From positions 248,001-312,000 of the forward strand of contig NZ_NESN01000003.1 in assembly GCF_003063455.1 (NCBI RefSeq): a DNA stretch of 64,000 nucleotides. Reading direction: 5' to 3'. Source of the DNA: Limnohabitans parvus II-B4. Its GTDB lineage: Bacteria; Pseudomonadota; Gammaproteobacteria; Burkholderiales; Burkholderiaceae_C. Below, piece after piece: positions 21,481 to 33,042 of this stretch. Position 1 is the first letter of the stretch, and each line of letters opens with the position of its first letter. The position numbers and the translations under genes were made by a program. The notes under the pieces were generated by a model, which made no database searches, was not told the DNA's origin, and saw nothing but the letters and a program-made list of their open reading frames with translations.

Positions 21481-22497
21481 GTGAGTCATCCGCGCAACAT
21501 TTTGCTGGGGGCGCAAGCCGGTAGCGTGCAGCTGCCGGTTTGTGACCATTACAGCGGAGTGGAAGCGCGGATGCGCAAAAGCCTGCAACTGCAGGCCGAA
21601 ATGACGCAGGAGTTCGGCACCTGCGTCTTTGATGTCACCTTGGACTGCGAAGATGGCGCACCCGTCGGTGGCGAAGTCGAACACGCTGCACTGGTCACCG
21701 AACTGGCCCTGACCACCACCGCAGCCACACCTGACGCCCGCATCGCGGTGCGCGTCCACCCTGTGGACCACCCCAGTTTTGAAGCCGACATGGCCCACGT
21801 CGCAGGCCGTGCTGGCCGGGTTTTGACGCACATCATGGTGCCCAAAGTCGAAACCGTGGCCGATGTCGCGCTCGCCCAAGCTGCCTTGCTGGCCGCCGGT
21901 GCCCCTGATCTGCCTTTGCATGTGCTGATCGAGTCGCCCGCCGCCGTGCATCGTGCTTTTGACATCGCAGCCCATCCCCGTGTGCAGTCGATCAGCTTTG
22001 GCCTGATGGACTTTGTCTCGGCCCATGGGGGGGCGATTCCGGCCGATGGCATGGGTATCCAGGGCCAATTCACCCACCCGCTGGTGTTGCGCGCCAAGAT
22101 CGAGATCGCCAGCGCCTGCCACGCCCACGGCAAAGTGCCATCGCACTGCGTTGTGACCGAATTCAAGAACACCGAAGCGATGCGCATGGCGGCCCAAAAA
22201 GCCGCCCGCGAGCTGGGTTACACCCGCATGTGGAGCATCCACCCCGACCAGATCCGCCCGATTCTGGAGGCCATGGCCCCCAGCGAAGCGCAAATCGATC
22301 AGGCCAGCGACATCATTTTGGCGGCGCAAAACGCGCAATGGGCGCCCATCAGCCATGCAGGTCAGTTGCACGACCGCGCCAGTTACCGCTTTTTCTGGCA
22401 GTTGCTCGAACGAGCGCACCACACGGGGCGCCGTGTGCCTTCGGAAATCCAGTTGTTTTTCACAGGCTACGGCAAAAAAGCCGATCTTGTCTCATGA
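21481..22497 (+). CDS. HpcH/HpaI aldolase / CitE-like CoA-ester lyase
   Basis: A 338-residue TIM-barrel protein of the citrate lyase beta / malyl-CoA lyase superfamily. Visible family features are the acidic metal site region VTLDCEDGAP, the conserved arginine strand RVHPVDHP, IMVPKVE and the C-terminal MWSIHPDQI. The exact acyl-CoA substrate (malyl-, methylmalyl- or citramalyl-CoA) cannot be read from sequence. No citrate lyase alpha or gamma partner is nearby, so it is not a complete citrate lyase. The start is GTG at 21481. Its position between mdh and acnB suggests a job on a C4-C6 acid thioester tied to the TCA cycle. Confidence 0.85.
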   Translation: MSHPRNILLGAQAGSVQLPVCDHYSGVEARMRKSLQLQAEMTQEFGTCVFDVTLDCEDGAPVGGEVEHAALVTELALTTTAATPDARIAVRVHPVDHPSFEADMAHVAGRAGRVLTHIMVPKVETVADVALAQAALLAAGAPDLPLHVLIESPAAVHRAFDIAAHPRVQSISFGLMDFVSAHGGAIPADGMGIQGQFTHPLVLRAKIEIASACHAHGKVPSHCVVTEFKNTEAMRMAAQKAARELGYTRMWSIHPDQIRPILEAMAPSEAQIDQASDIILAAQNAQWAPISHAGQLHDRASYRFFWQLLERAHHTGRRVPSEIQLFFTGYGKKADLVS

Positions 22498-22526
22498 TGA
22501 AGTCCATTCATGCGGGGGGAACTGAA

Positions 22527-23054
22527 ATGCAAAAAATGACCGCCATCCTGTTGCTTGCCTTTTTGGCCTTGCCTGCTTGGTCGCAAGTTCCGGCAAGCAC
22601 GTCCAAGTCGGCGCAAGCCAAGCCTGCACAAGCCAAATCCAAGCCAGGTACAAGCAAAACCCAGGTGGCTCCCAAGGCCGAACCAGAGACCCCCATGGGG
22701 CCTGATGAGTTGGCCATTGCCGATCGCGTGCACAAAGGCCAATTGCCTTGCGAACTGGGCGCCACGGTGCGTCTGGAGGCCGATGCTGCGCAACCCGGTT
22801 ATTTCTATTTGCATGGCAAAGGCTTTCGCTACCGCATGCACCCCGTGGCCACGACCACCGGTGCAATCCGCCTGGAAGACCGCAAAGCGGGTGCTGTCTG
22901 GCTGCAGCTGGCCAACAAATCCATGTTGATGGACCAAAACAAAGGCCGTCGCCTGGCAGATGAATGTGCCAATGCCGAACAAGTGGCCTTTGCCGAGAAC
23001 ATGAAAACCAATCCCCCGCCCAGCCTGATCGATACGTCGGGCACAGGGCGATAA
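22527..23054 (+). CDS. Exported protein of unknown function in TCA cluster
   Basis: A 175-residue protein with a signal peptide (AILLLAFLALPAWSQ, cleavage near residue 20). A Lys/Ala/Ser/Pro-rich linker with repeated AQAKPAQAKSK-like units follows to about 55, then a compact domain of about 110 residues. That domain includes two cysteines (Cys73 region LPCELG and DECANAEQV) that could form a disulfide in the periplasm. I do not recognise the family. The ATG at 22527 was chosen because GGGGGGA lies 6 bases upstream and it starts directly at the signal peptide; two ATGs at 22494/22497 overlapping the previous stop are alternatives. Confidence 0.7.
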   Translation: MQKMTAILLLAFLALPAWSQVPASTSKSAQAKPAQAKSKPGTSKTQVAPKAEPETPMGPDELAIADRVHKGQLPCELGATVRLEADAAQPGYFYLHGKGFRYRMHPVATTTGAIRLEDRKAGAVWLQLANKSMLMDQNKGRRLADECANAEQVAFAENMKTNPPPSLIDTSGTGR

Positions 23055-23087
23055 CACTTGAAACTTTGACTGACCGGAGAAAAAACC

Positions 23088-25679
23088 ATGTTGAAAGCCT
23101 ACCGTGAACACGCAGCCGAACGCGCTGCTCTTGGCATCCCCGCGCTGCCCTTGGACGCCAAGCAAGTTGCCGACTTGATTGAACTGATCAAGAACCCGCC
23201 TGCAGGCGAAGATGCCTTCCTGATGGACTTGCTGACCCACCGCGTGCCACCCGGCGTGGACGATGCGGCCAAAGTCAAAGCCTCTTTCCTGGCCGCTGTG
23301 GCCCACGGTGAAGTCAAGGTCGGCCTGATCTCCAAAGCCAAAGCCACCGAGCTGCTGGGCACCATGGTGGGCGGCTACAACGTGCACCCCCTGATCGAGT
23401 TGCTCGACGACGCTGAAGTCGCTGGTGTGGCCGCAGAAGCCCTCAAGAAAACCCTGCTGATGTTTGACTTCTTCAACGACGTCGCAGAAAAAGCCAAGGC
23501 CGGCAACGCCAAGGCTAAAGAAGTCATGCAAAGCTGGGCCGACGCCGAGTGGTTCACCACCCGTCCTGAAGTCGAGAAAAAAATCACCGTCACCGTGTTC
23601 AAGGTGCCCGGCGAAACCAACACCGACGACCTGTCGCCAGCGCCTGACGCGTGGAGCCGTCCGGACATCCCGCTGCACTACCTGGCCATGCTCAAGAACA
23701 CCCGCGAAGGCGCAGCGTTCAAGCCCGAAGAAGACGGCAAGCGCGGCCCGATGCAATTCATCGAAGACCTGAAGAAAAAAGGCAACCTGGTGGCCTACGT
23801 CGGTGACGTGGTCGGTACCGGTTCCAGCCGCAAGTCGGCCACCAACAGCGTGATCTGGGCCACCGGCCAGGACATCCCGTTTGTGCCCAACAAGCGCTTT
23901 GGCGGAGTGACTTTGGGCGGCAAGATTGCCCCCATCTTCTTCAACACCCAGGAAGACTCCGGCTCCTTGCCGATCGAAGTCGACGTGACCCAACTCGAAA
24001 TGGGCGACGTGATCGATGTCTTGCCCTATGACGGCAAGATCGTGCGCAACGGCGAAACCGTGACGACCTTCCAACTCAAGAGCGATGTGCTGTTTGACGA
24101 AGTGCGTGCCGGTGGCCGTATCAACCTGATCATTGGCCGCAGCTTGACCGCCAAGGCTCGTGAGTTCTTGGGTCTGCCAGCATCCACCGTGTTCCGCTTG
24201 CCTACTGCGCCTGTCGCCACGAAAGCTGGTTTCACCTTGGCGCAAAAGATGGTCGGTCGTGCGGTTGGTTTGCCAGAAGGCCAAGGCGTTCGCCCCGGCA
24301 CTTACTGCGAACCCAAAATGACCACCGTCGGCTCGCAAGACACCACCGGCCCGATGACCCGCGACGAGCTGAAAGACCTGGCCTGCCTGGGCTTCTCGGC
24401 CGACATGGTCATGCAATCGTTCTGCCACACTGCCGCTTACCCCAAGCCCGTGGACGTCAAAACCCACCGCGAACTGCCTGCTTTCATCAGCAACCGTGGC
24501 GGCGTGGCTTTGCGTCCAGGCGATGGTGTGATTCACTCTTGGTTGAACCGTTTGTTGTTGCCTGACACCGTCGGTACTGGTGGCGACTCTCACACTCGTT
24601 TCCCTATCGGTATCAGCTTCCCCGCTGGTTCTGGCTTGGTGGCGTTCGGTGCTGCCACAGGCGTGATGCCTTTGGACATGCCTGAGTCCATCTTGGTTCG
24701 CTTCAAAGGCGAAATGCAACCAGGCGTGACATTGCGCGACTTGGTGCACGCCATTCCTTTGTACGCGATCAAGCAAGGTTTGTTGACTGTGGCCAAGGCC
24801 GGCAAGATCAACGAATTCTCTGGTCGCATCTTGGAAATCGAAGGCTTGCCAAACCTCAAAGTGGAACAAGCGTTTGAATTGTCTGACGCGTCTGCTGAGC
24901 GTTCTGCTGCCGGTTGCTCAATCAAGCTCAACAAAGAGCCAGTGGCTGAGTACCTCAAGTCCAACGTGGTTCTGATGAAGAACATGATCGCTGACGGTTA
25001 CGCTGACGCACGCACTTTGGCACGCCGCATCGAAAAAGTGGAAGCCTGGTTGGCTGCGCCTGAGCTGCTCGAAGCCGACAAAGATGCTGAGTACGCACAC
25101 ATCATCGAAATCGATTTGACCGACATCAAAGAGCCCATCGTGTGCTGCCCGAACGACCCAGATGATGCCAAGTTCTTGTCTGAAGTCTCTGGCACTCACA
25201 TCGACGAAGCCTTCATCGGTTCTTGCATGACCAACATCGGTCACTTCCGTGCAGCTGCCAAGTTGCTCGGCGGCCAACGCGACATTCCTGTCAAGTTGTG
25301 GGTTGCACCTCCAACCAAGATGGACGAGAGCGAGCTGATCAAAGAAGGTCACTACGCTGCATTCGGCACAGCCGGCGCACGCACTGAAATGCCAGGCTGC
25401 TCGTTGTGCATGGGTAACCAGGCGCAAGTGCGTGAAGGCGCAACTGTGGTGTCTACATCTACACGTAACTTCCCCAACCGTTTGGGTAAGAACACTAACG
25501 TGTATTTGGCTTCTGCTGAGTTGGCCGCCATCACATCGAAGATGGGCAAGTTCCCTACAGTAGCCGAGTACCACGCTGCAATGGGTGTGGTCAACAGCGA
25601 CGGCGCAGCCATCTACAAGTACTTGAACTTCAACCAGATCGATGAGTACGTTGAAACTGCCAAAGGCGTGACAGCCTGA
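23088..25679 (+). CDS. acnB: Aconitate hydratase B
   Basis: Interconverts citrate and isocitrate. The 863-residue protein has the AcnB domain order: N-terminal HEAT-like domain, swivel domain, then the Fe-S core. Cluster cysteines are Cys713 (GSCMTN), Cys771 and Cys774 (GCSLC). The ATG at 23088 has CGGAG upstream. Synonymous codon choice changes within the gene: the first half prefers CTG and C-ending codons, while the last part (from about 24480) prefers TTG, GGT, GCT, TCT and CGT. This may mark recombination or selection for rapid translation. It is followed by an intrinsic terminator. Confidence 0.98.
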   Translation: MLKAYREHAAERAALGIPALPLDAKQVADLIELIKNPPAGEDAFLMDLLTHRVPPGVDDAAKVKASFLAAVAHGEVKVGLISKAKATELLGTMVGGYNVHPLIELLDDAEVAGVAAEALKKTLLMFDFFNDVAEKAKAGNAKAKEVMQSWADAEWFTTRPEVEKKITVTVFKVPGETNTDDLSPAPDAWSRPDIPLHYLAMLKNTREGAAFKPEEDGKRGPMQFIEDLKKKGNLVAYVGDVVGTGSSRKSATNSVIWATGQDIPFVPNKRFGGVTLGGKIAPIFFNTQEDSGSLPIEVDVTQLEMGDVIDVLPYDGKIVRNGETVTTFQLKSDVLFDEVRAGGRINLIIGRSLTAKAREFLGLPASTVFRLPTAPVATKAGFTLAQKMVGRAVGLPEGQGVRPGTYCEPKMTTVGSQDTTGPMTRDELKDLACLGFSADMVMQSFCHTAAYPKPVDVKTHRELPAFISNRGGVALRPGDGVIHSWLNRLLLPDTVGTGGDSHTRFPIGISFPAGSGLVAFGAATGVMPLDMPESILVRFKGEMQPGVTLRDLVHAIPLYAIKQGLLTVAKAGKINEFSGRILEIEGLPNLKVEQAFELSDASAERSAAGCSIKLNKEPVAEYLKSNVVLMKNMIADGYADARTLARRIEKVEAWLAAPELLEADKDAEYAHIIEIDLTDIKEPIVCCPNDPDDAKFLSEVSGTHIDEAFIGSCMTNIGHFRAAAKLLGGQRDIPVKLWVAPPTKMDESELIKEGHYAAFGTAGARTEMPGCSLCMGNQAQVREGATVVSTSTRNFPNRLGKNTNVYLASAELAAITSKMGKFPTVAEYHAAMGVVNSDGAAIYKYLNFNQIDEYVETAKGVTA

Positions 25680-25699
25680 TAGACGTTGATTTGTCTGTC

Positions 25700-25735
25700 A
25701 CAAGCCCCCGCGCTGAAAAGCCCGGGGGCTTTTTT
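25700..25735 (+). terminator. Intrinsic terminator of acnB
   Basis: AAGCCCCCG (25702-25710) pairs with CGGGGGCTT (25723-25731), followed by a T run through 25735. It lies 22 bases past the acnB stop and closes the mdh-citE-acnB run. Confidence 0.88.
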
Positions 25736-25814
25736 GTGATCTCCACACAGGTGACAGCTTGAGGCGTGACTTGGCGTTAGCCTCTGTGCTTCGATCATTG
25801 ATGTGAAGGCCTCC

Positions 25815-26810
<996 letters not shown>

Positions 26811-26834
26811 ATTTGGCAGCGGGGGGCTGTGTCT

Positions 26835-28202
26835 TCAGAACATCCGCGCAATCAAAGCGCCTTCGGCAGGGCCGTCCATCGGAATCCAGACCTTGAGCGG
26901 GCTGCCCGGTGCGACGCTGATGGCTTCGCCTTTTTCGCTCTTCATCTGCGTCAGCGGCACTTTGCGGTTGCCGCTGGGGTGGATGATCTCGATCGTGTCG
27001 CCCACTGAAAATTTGTTCTTGGTCTCGACCAAGGCCCAGCCGTCGCCGACCGAGCGCACCTCGCCCACAAACTGGCTGCGGTGGCCCACCGAGTGGCCGG
27101 TTTCGTAGTTTTGATAATCCTGCGCGGGGCGGCGCTCCAAAAAGCCCGAGGTGTAGCCGCGTGAGGCCAAGCCATCGAGTTCGGTGATCAGTTCGGGGTT
27201 GAAGGGGCGACCGGCCACCGCGTCGTCGATGGCGCGGCGGTACACCTGCGCGGTGCGGCTCACGTAATACAGGCTCTTGGTGCGGCCTTCGATCTTGAGC
27301 GAGTCCACACCGATCTTGACCAAGCGCTCGATCAACTCCACCGCGCGCAAGTCCTTGCTGTTCATGATGTAGGTGCCGTGCTCGTCTTCCATGATGGGCA
27401 TGAGCTGACCGGGGCGACCGGCCTCTTCAATCAGGTACACCTTGTCGGCAGCAGGGTGGCGTTGGCCGTCGCCGCAAGCCGAGAAGTTTTTCTCGGCGGC
27501 TTCTTGCTCTTGCTCGAAGCTGAAGTCGCCGTCCATACGGGTAGGTTTGACCTCGCCCGAATCGGTTTCGTCGGTGGCCTCTTGTGTGCCGTAGCTCCAG
27601 CGGCAGGCGTTGGTGCAAGTGCCTTGGTTGGGGTCGCGTCGGTTGAAGTAGCCCGACAGCAAACAGCGGCCCGAATAAGCGATGCACAGCGCGCCGTGCA
27701 CAAAGACTTCCAGCTCCATGTCGGGGCATTCCTGGCGGATTTTTTCGACTTCGTCCAGGCTCAGCTCGCGGCTCAAGATGATGCGGGCCACGCCCATTTT
27801 TTGCCAGAACTTCACTGCCGCCCAGTTCACAGTGTTGGCTTGCACCGACAGGTGGATGGGCATCTCTGGCCATTTTTCGCGCACCATCATGATCAACCCC
27901 GGGTCGGCCATGATGAGCGCATCGGGCTTCATGGCGATCACGGGCTCGATGTCGCGCAGGTAGGTGCGCACTTTGTCGTTGTGCGGCAGCAGGTTGCTGG
28001 TCACAAAAAACTTTTTACCCCGGGCGTGGGCTTCGGCAATGCCGATGCCGATTTGCTCCAGCTTGAATTCGTTGTTGCGTGCCCGCAGGCTGTAGCGCGG
28101 CTGGCCTGCATAAATCGCGTCGGCACCAAAGTCGTAGGCGGCGCGCATTTTGTCCAAGGACCCGGCAGGCAATAAAAGTTCAGGAGATTTGATCGTCGTC
28201 AT
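26835..28202 (-). CDS. trhP: U32 family tRNA hydroxylation protein TrhP (YegQ)
   Basis: 455 residues, the usual length of YegQ/TrhP, and similar throughout: PELLLPAGSLDKMR at the N-terminus, QPRYSLRARNNEF, the U32 signature (EVFVHGALCIAYSGRCLLSGY) and the cysteine cluster region GTCTNACRW. TrhP is known to help form 5-hydroxyuridine at tRNA position 34 in a prephenate-dependent route, probably with an Fe-S cluster. The ATG at 28202 has GGAGG upstream. A long upstream extension of the frame is antisense to the FAD monooxygenase gene and was rejected. Divergent from that gene by 54 bases. An insertion near residues 230-270 (Asp/Glu/Gly-rich) is a lineage-specific feature. Confidence 0.9.
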   Translation of the reverse strand: MTTIKSPELLLPAGSLDKMRAAYDFGADAIYAGQPRYSLRARNNEFKLEQIGIGIAEAHARGKKFFVTSNLLPHNDKVRTYLRDIEPVIAMKPDALIMADPGLIMMVREKWPEMPIHLSVQANTVNWAAVKFWQKMGVARIILSRELSLDEVEKIRQECPDMELEVFVHGALCIAYSGRCLLSGYFNRRDPNQGTCTNACRWSYGTQEATDETDSGEVKPTRMDGDFSFEQEQEAAEKNFSACGDGQRHPAADKVYLIEEAGRPGQLMPIMEDEHGTYIMNSKDLRAVELIERLVKIGVDSLKIEGRTKSLYYVSRTAQVYRRAIDDAVAGRPFNPELITELDGLASRGYTSGFLERRPAQDYQNYETGHSVGHRSQFVGEVRSVGDGWALVETKNKFSVGDTIEIIHPSGNRKVPLTQMKSEKGEAISVAPGSPLKVWIPMDGPAEGALIARMF

Positions 28203-28244
28203 AGCCTCCAATTGTCCAATTTTTTGGACGCATCTCGGCCGGGG

Positions 28245-28250
28245 CACAAT
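28245..28250 (+). promoter_or_regulatory. Possible -10 element giving a leaderless message
   Basis: CACAAT ends 6 bases before the ATG at 28257, which would place transcription start at the start codon. A TTTGGA at 28223-28228 is a -35 candidate with a 16-base spacer. No Shine-Dalgarno sequence precedes this gene. Confidence 0.4.
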
Positions 28251-28256
28251 TGACGC

Positions 28257-29462
28257 ATGACAAGAAAACAGCTGGAACAGGTAGTGGTGAGCGGTGGCGG
28301 CATTGGCGGCTTGGCGGCGGCTTTGGCCTGCGCCCGACAGGGTGTGCCGGTCCAGCTGCTTGAGCGTGCCGCGCAACTGAGCGAGGTGGGTGCAGGCATT
28401 CAAGTGGGCCCGAATGTGACGCGCATCTTGCAGGCCTGGGGCTTGGGCGAGGCGCTGGCTCAGGTGGCGGCCTTCCCCGGGCGATTGCAAGCGCGCGATG
28501 CACAGACGGGCCAGGTGCTGGGCAGCTTGCGTTTGGGTGAACGGGCGCAAGCGCTTTATGGTGCGCCTTATGCCACGATCCACCGAGCTGATTTGCAGGC
28601 CTTGCTGCACGCCGCCGCATTGGCCGCAGGCGTGCAGGTGCGCTTGGGCCAGGCGGTGCAAGGCTGGCGAGAGACCGCAGAGGGCTTGCAGGTCAACACC
28701 ACCGATGGCCTCAGCCTGCAAGCCGATGCTTTGGTGGGGGCCGATGGCGTCTGGAGCGCCGTGCGCCAACAGTTGCTGGGCGATGCCCCCGCTCGTTTTA
28801 GCGGTCACGTGGCCTACCGGGCGCTGGTGGCGCAGGCCGATTTGCCTGTGCATTTGCGCTCGGATGAGGTCACCGTCTGGATGGGGCCGCGCCTGCATGT
28901 GGTGCATTACCCGGTGCGCAGTGGGCAGTGGCTGAATTTGGTGGCCATCGTGCAGGGTGAACAACCTGCGCAGGCCGACGTTTGGGACGGCGCTGCTCAC
29001 ACCCAGGCCTTGATTCAGGCCATGGGTTCGGTGGGCATAGACCTGCATGAGCGGCTGGCCACGGTGCCTGCTTGGCGGCAATGGGCTTTACACGACCGCG
29101 CGCCCGTGAACGCGGCAAGCCAGATGGCGCAAGGCCGCGTGGCCCTGTTGGGGGATGCCGCGCACCCGATGCGGCCTTACCTTGCGCAAGGTGCGGGCAT
29201 GGCGATCGAAGACGCACAGGCGTTGGCGCAATGCCTGAGCGCAGAGGCGGGCAGCGTGACCGCGAAATTACAAGCCTACGCCGAGCAGCGTTGGGCACGC
29301 AATGCCCGCGTGCAGGCCCGGGCGATCCGCAATGGGCGCATCTTTCATGCCACTGGCCCTGTGGCTTGGGGGCGCAACCTGTCGATGCGCCTGATGGGCG
29401 AGAGGCTGATGGATGTGCCTTGGCTGTATCGTCGGCCATCCCCTGTACATTCGCCTGCTTAG
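28257..29462 (+). CDS. FAD-dependent aromatic hydroxylase-type monooxygenase
   Basis: Group A flavoprotein monooxygenase (salicylate/6-hydroxynicotinate hydroxylase-like), 401 residues. It has the Rossmann GGGIGGLAAALA motif at 13-24, the DG motif region GADGVWSAVR near 162, and the GD motif LLGDAAHPMRPYLAQGAGMAIEDA near 298-321. It uses FAD and NAD(P)H to hydroxylate a small substrate, probably aromatic; the actual substrate is not evident. No ring-cleavage genes are adjacent. The start ATG at 28257 lacks a ribosome binding site but has a -10-like hexamer at leaderless spacing. Confidence 0.88.
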   Translation: MTRKQLEQVVVSGGGIGGLAAALACARQGVPVQLLERAAQLSEVGAGIQVGPNVTRILQAWGLGEALAQVAAFPGRLQARDAQTGQVLGSLRLGERAQALYGAPYATIHRADLQALLHAAALAAGVQVRLGQAVQGWRETAEGLQVNTTDGLSLQADALVGADGVWSAVRQQLLGDAPARFSGHVAYRALVAQADLPVHLRSDEVTVWMGPRLHVVHYPVRSGQWLNLVAIVQGEQPAQADVWDGAAHTQALIQAMGSVGIDLHERLATVPAWRQWALHDRAPVNAASQMAQGRVALLGDAAHPMRPYLAQGAGMAIEDAQALAQCLSAEAGSVTAKLQAYAEQRWARNARVQARAIRNGRIFHATGPVAWGRNLSMRLMGERLMDVPWLYRRPSPVHSPA

Positions 29463-29515
29463 TTGGTGTGGCCCACACGCGGCGACACCGGTTCAACACT
29501 TCATGGAAATGGCTC

Positions 29516-30772
29516 ATGTTCAAACATCTTTCATCACCACGGCAGGCCGCTGGTAGGGGTGCGCGCCTGAAGCCGCTGGGCATGACTGGGCGCTGGGCCG
29601 CTGTGTGCATGGCTTGGGTCTTGGCTGTGCCCCCTGCGGGCGCGCAAAGCACCGATTTGTCGGCCTGCATGGCCGAGTTGCGCCCAGCTGCTCGCAGCGG
29701 CAAAGTGAGCGACGCCACTTGGGCGCGCCACACGGCGGGGCTGCAGGCGGACTTCAGCGTCATTGAAAAACTGAACTTTCAGCCGGAATTTCGCACCCCC
29801 ATATGGGACTACATGTCGGCCTTAGTGGACGAGGAGCGTGTGACCGATGGCGCGGCGCGTTTGGCTCAGCACCGCCAGGCGCTGGAGCGTGCCGAAGAGC
29901 GCTTTGGCGTGGACCCGGCCACGGTGGTCGCGGTTTGGGGTGTGGAGAGCACTTTCGGGCAGACATTTGGCAAATACCCGCTGGTGCAAGCGCTGGGCAC
30001 ACTGTCATGCCATGGGCGGCGGCAAAGTTATTTCCGAGGTGAGTTTTTTGCGGCGCTGCGCATTTTGCAGGCCGGTCATATCGCACCCGAGCGTTTGGTG
30101 GGTTCGTGGGCGGGGGCGTTTGGTCACACCCAGTTCATGCCGAGCGCATTCGAGCGCTTGGCGGTGGATTTTGATGGTGACGGCCGCGCTGACTTGATGG
30201 ACAGCAGCGTCGATGCGCTGGGATCGACCGCCAACTTTTTGGCCCGTGCAGGTTGGCAGCGCGGCTTGCCTTGGGGCATCGAGGTCAAATTGCCTGCAGG
30301 CTTGTCATTGGCCGGAGAAGGCCGCCGCAGCAAACGTCCGGTGGCCGACTGGGCAGCGCGGGGCGTGCGCCGAGTGGATGGCGCAGCCTTGCCCGCCAGT
30401 TTGGGCAACGTGGGCTTGCTGACGCTGGCAGGAGCCAACGGCCCGGCGTTTTTGGTCACGCGCAACTTCGATGCGCTCTACAGCTACAACGCAGCTGAAA
30501 GCTATGGTCTGGCCATCGCCCACTTGAGTGACCGTTTGCGCGGTGGTGGCCCATTGGTCACACCTTGGCCGACCGATGACGCGGGCTTGTCACGCGCAGA
30601 GCGGCGTGAGTTGCAGGGCTTGCTGACCATGCGCGGCCACGACATTGGTCCGGTGGACGGGATGCTGGGCGACGCTTCGCGCCAGGCGATCCGCGCCGAA
30701 CAGCAGCGCCTGGGCCATGAGGCCAATGGCCGTGGTGGCCAAAAAATCCTCAAGGCTTTGCGCGGGGGCTGA
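29516..30772 (+). CDS. Lytic murein transglycosylase, MltB family, with peptidoglycan-binding domain
   Basis: Periplasmic enzyme that cleaves peptidoglycan glycan strands to give 1,6-anhydro-muropeptides. The 418-residue protein has a signal peptide (hydrophobic core about 28-43), an MltB/SLT domain with the catalytic Glu144 in WGVESTFGQ, the FGHTQFMPSAF substrate-loop motif near 202, and a C-terminal PG_binding_1 domain (about 355-415: GLLTMRGHDIGPVDGMLG). No lipobox cysteine is present at the cleavage site, so it is soluble, not lipid-anchored. ATG at 29516 is assumed; an ATG at 29582 would also keep the signal peptide. Confidence 0.92.
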   Translation: MFKHLSSPRQAAGRGARLKPLGMTGRWAAVCMAWVLAVPPAGAQSTDLSACMAELRPAARSGKVSDATWARHTAGLQADFSVIEKLNFQPEFRTPIWDYMSALVDEERVTDGAARLAQHRQALERAEERFGVDPATVVAVWGVESTFGQTFGKYPLVQALGTLSCHGRRQSYFRGEFFAALRILQAGHIAPERLVGSWAGAFGHTQFMPSAFERLAVDFDGDGRADLMDSSVDALGSTANFLARAGWQRGLPWGIEVKLPAGLSLAGEGRRSKRPVADWAARGVRRVDGAALPASLGNVGLLTLAGANGPAFLVTRNFDALYSYNAAESYGLAIAHLSDRLRGGGPLVTPWPTDDAGLSRAERRELQGLLTMRGHDIGPVDGMLGDASRQAIRAEQQRLGHEANGRGGQKILKALRGG

Positions 30773-30774
30773 GC

Positions 30775-33042
30775 TTAGACGACCAAGGGCAAAGCCCGTT
30801 GTCGCTTGCCTGTGAGGGCAAACAGCGCGTTGCCCACTGCGGGGGCGATGGGCGGCACAGCCGGTTCGCCCACCCCAGCAGGGTGACGGGTGCTGGGCAC
30901 GATGTGGGTTTCCACTTGCGGGGCCTGGCTGAGCGAGACCATGGGGTAGCTGGGGAAGTTGCCTTGCTGCACCACGCCGCCCACGATGTCGATCTTGCCG
31001 AAGAGTGCGGCGCTCAAGCCATAGATGACGCTGCTTTCCATTTGCTGGGCCACGGTGCCGGGGTTGACCACTGTACCGCAGTCGATGGCGCAGACCACGC
31101 GGTGCACGCGGATCTGGCCTTGCTCGAGCGAGACCTCGGCCACTTGCGCCACGATGGAGCCAAACGATTCGTGCAAGGCGATGCCCCGCGCACGGCCTGC
31201 GGGCAGGGGCGTGCCCCAAGCCGCTTTGTCGGCGGCCAGTTTCAGTACGGCGGCGTAGCGTGGTGCGTCTTTGAGCCAGTTCAAGCGGAAGGCCAAGGGG
31301 TCTTGCTTGGTGGCGGCGGCCAGTTCGTCGATGAAGCTTTCCGAGAAGAAGGCGTTGTGCGAATGGCCGACCGAGCGCCAAAAGCCCACGGGCACGCCGG
31401 ACTTTGTGGCCACATGGCTCATGTGCTGGCTGGCAAAGCCATAGGGCAAATCGAACAGTCCTTCGGAGGCGGTTTTGTCGGGCATGTCGATGGGCCCGGA
31501 CAGGTGGGGCGCAGCACGCGCCATCCAGCGTGGGGTGATGGCGTCGCCGGCCGACTTGATGCGCAGGCTGGTGACTTCGCCTTTGTCGTCCAGCGAGGCT
31601 TGGAACTTGGCCAGGTGCATGGGGCGGTAAAAGTCGTGCGTCATGTCTTCTTCGCGTGACCAGCTCAGTTGCACGGGCAGGCCCTTGCAGGCCATGGCCA
31701 CTTGCACCGCTTGGCCAATGAAGTCGACTTCCAGGCGACGACCAAAGCCACCGCCCAATTGGGTGACATGGACGGTGACTTGGTCTTTGTCCACCTTGGC
31801 CACTTTGGCGGCCATGTCGCGTGCCATTTGAGGCACTTGTGTGGGCGCCCAGATCTCGACCTTACCGTCTTTGACTTGCGCGGTGCAGTTCATCGGCTCC
31901 ATCGTGGCGTGGGCCAGATAGGGGGCTTGGTAGAGCGCATCGATGCGGGTTGCGGCGGCTTTTTCGGCTTGGGTGGGCACGCCTTGTTCGTGGAAGGTGA
32001 AGCCGCTTTCGGTGTTCAGGGCCTTGAGCAGATCGGCTTGGATGCGAGCGGTGTCTGCCAGCGCTGTGCTCGGGTTTTGCCACTGGACTTGCACAGCTTG
32101 GGCGCCTTGGCGGGCATGCCAGGAGCTTTTGCCAACGACGGCCACGCCACCGGTGCCTCCCCCCCAAGCGTCGATTTGCACGACGTTTTCCACACCAGCG
32201 ATGGCCAAGGCGGCTTGGGTGTCCATGGACGAGGCCGTGCCTGCCAGGACTGGGCTCATGTGCATGGCGGCAAACAGCATGCCGGGCAGGCGCACGTCCA
32301 GTCCGAACTGGGCTTGTCCCGTGACTTTGCTCGGGATATCGGTGCGCGCGGTGGATTGACCGATCAGCTTCCAGTCTTGACGGGCCTTGGTGCTGATGTC
32401 CTGGGGTTTGGCGCCCGCAGCTGCAGCGGCCATGTCACCGAAATGCGCGGATTTGCCAGAAGCGTGTTGCATCACACCATTGGCGACAGTGATGTCCTTG
32501 GCGGGTACTTGCCAGGCCGAAGCCGCTGCTTGCACCAAGCTGGCCCGTGCGGTGGCCGCTGCCATGCGCATGGGGTCCCACAGGTCGGCCATGCTGGACG
32601 AACCGCCCGTGGCGTTGATGCCCAGTTCGCGGGCCAATTTGCCCACGACCCATTCGGCCATCTTGATCTTGGTGGGCTTTTCGCCACCTTCGCTGTCCAA
32701 AGGGTGAAAGGGCAGGCTGGCGACCAACATGGCCACGTTGCCGTAAATGCTGTCTGCACCGGCTTGTTCCAAGCGCACGCGGCTCAAGGGCACATCGAGT
32801 TCTTCGGCCACCAGCATGGCCAGCGCGGTGTGCACGCCTTGGCCCATTTCGCTGCGGGGCATGGCCAGGATGACCGCACCATCTTTGGCGATTTTGATCC
32901 AGCCGTTCAGGGCGACATCGCCTGCTGTTTGGAGCATGAGTTCGGGTGAGCCCATGCGCGATCGTGCGGGCAGCACGCCCCAACCGACGACCAATGCGCC
33001 AGTCGCGCCCAAGGCGCTGAGTAACCAGGTGCGGCGTTTCAT
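30775..33042 (-). CDS. Molybdopterin-binding subunit of xanthine-oxidase-family hydroxylase (IorB-like), Tat-exported
   Basis: Large molybdenum subunit of 755 residues, similar in type to isoquinoline 1-oxidoreductase beta and periplasmic aldehyde dehydrogenases. The N-terminus [18 protein letters not shown] resembles a twin-arginine signal, suggesting a periplasmic site. The catalytic glutamate lies in [14 protein letters not shown] close to the C-terminus. MPT-binding glycine-rich loops ([11 protein letters not shown]) are present. The ATG at 33042 overlaps the stop of the Fe-S subunit (ATGA). No cytochrome c electron acceptor or XdhC-type maturation gene is adjacent. Substrate unknown. Confidence 0.88.
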   Translation of the reverse strand: MKRRTWLLSALGATGALVVGWGVLPARSRMGSPELMLQTAGDVALNGWIKIAKDGAVILAMPRSEMGQGVHTALAMLVAEELDVPLSRVRLEQAGADSIYGNVAMLVASLPFHPLDSEGGEKPTKIKMAEWVVGKLARELGINATGGSSSMADLWDPMRMAAATARASLVQAAASAWQVPAKDITVANGVMQHASGKSAHFGDMAAAAAGAKPQDISTKARQDWKLIGQSTARTDIPSKVTGQAQFGLDVRLPGMLFAAMHMSPVLAGTASSMDTQAALAIAGVENVVQIDAWGGGTGGVAVVGKSSWHARQGAQAVQVQWQNPSTALADTARIQADLLKALNTESGFTFHEQGVPTQAEKAAATRIDALYQAPYLAHATMEPMNCTAQVKDGKVEIWAPTQVPQMARDMAAKVAKVDKDQVTVHVTQLGGGFGRRLEVDFIGQAVQVAMACKGLPVQLSWSREEDMTHDFYRPMHLAKFQASLDDKGEVTSLRIKSAGDAITPRWMARAAPHLSGPIDMPDKTASEGLFDLPYGFASQHMSHVATKSGVPVGFWRSVGHSHNAFFSESFIDELAAATKQDPLAFRLNWLKDAPRYAAVLKLAADKAAWGTPLPAGRARGIALHESFGSIVAQVAEVSLEQGQIRVHRVVCAIDCGTVVNPGTVAQQMESSVIYGLSAALFGKIDIVGGVVQQGNFPSYPMVSLSQAPQVETHIVPSTRHPAGVGEPAVPPIAPAVGNALFALTGKRQRALPLVV

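Noticed and set aside
22467-24869. 800-residue open frame antisense to the CitE-like, exported-protein and acnB genes
   Set aside because: It is a shadow of strongly coding sequence in GC-rich DNA; the translation is His/Gln/Gly-rich with no domain, and the sense genes are certain.
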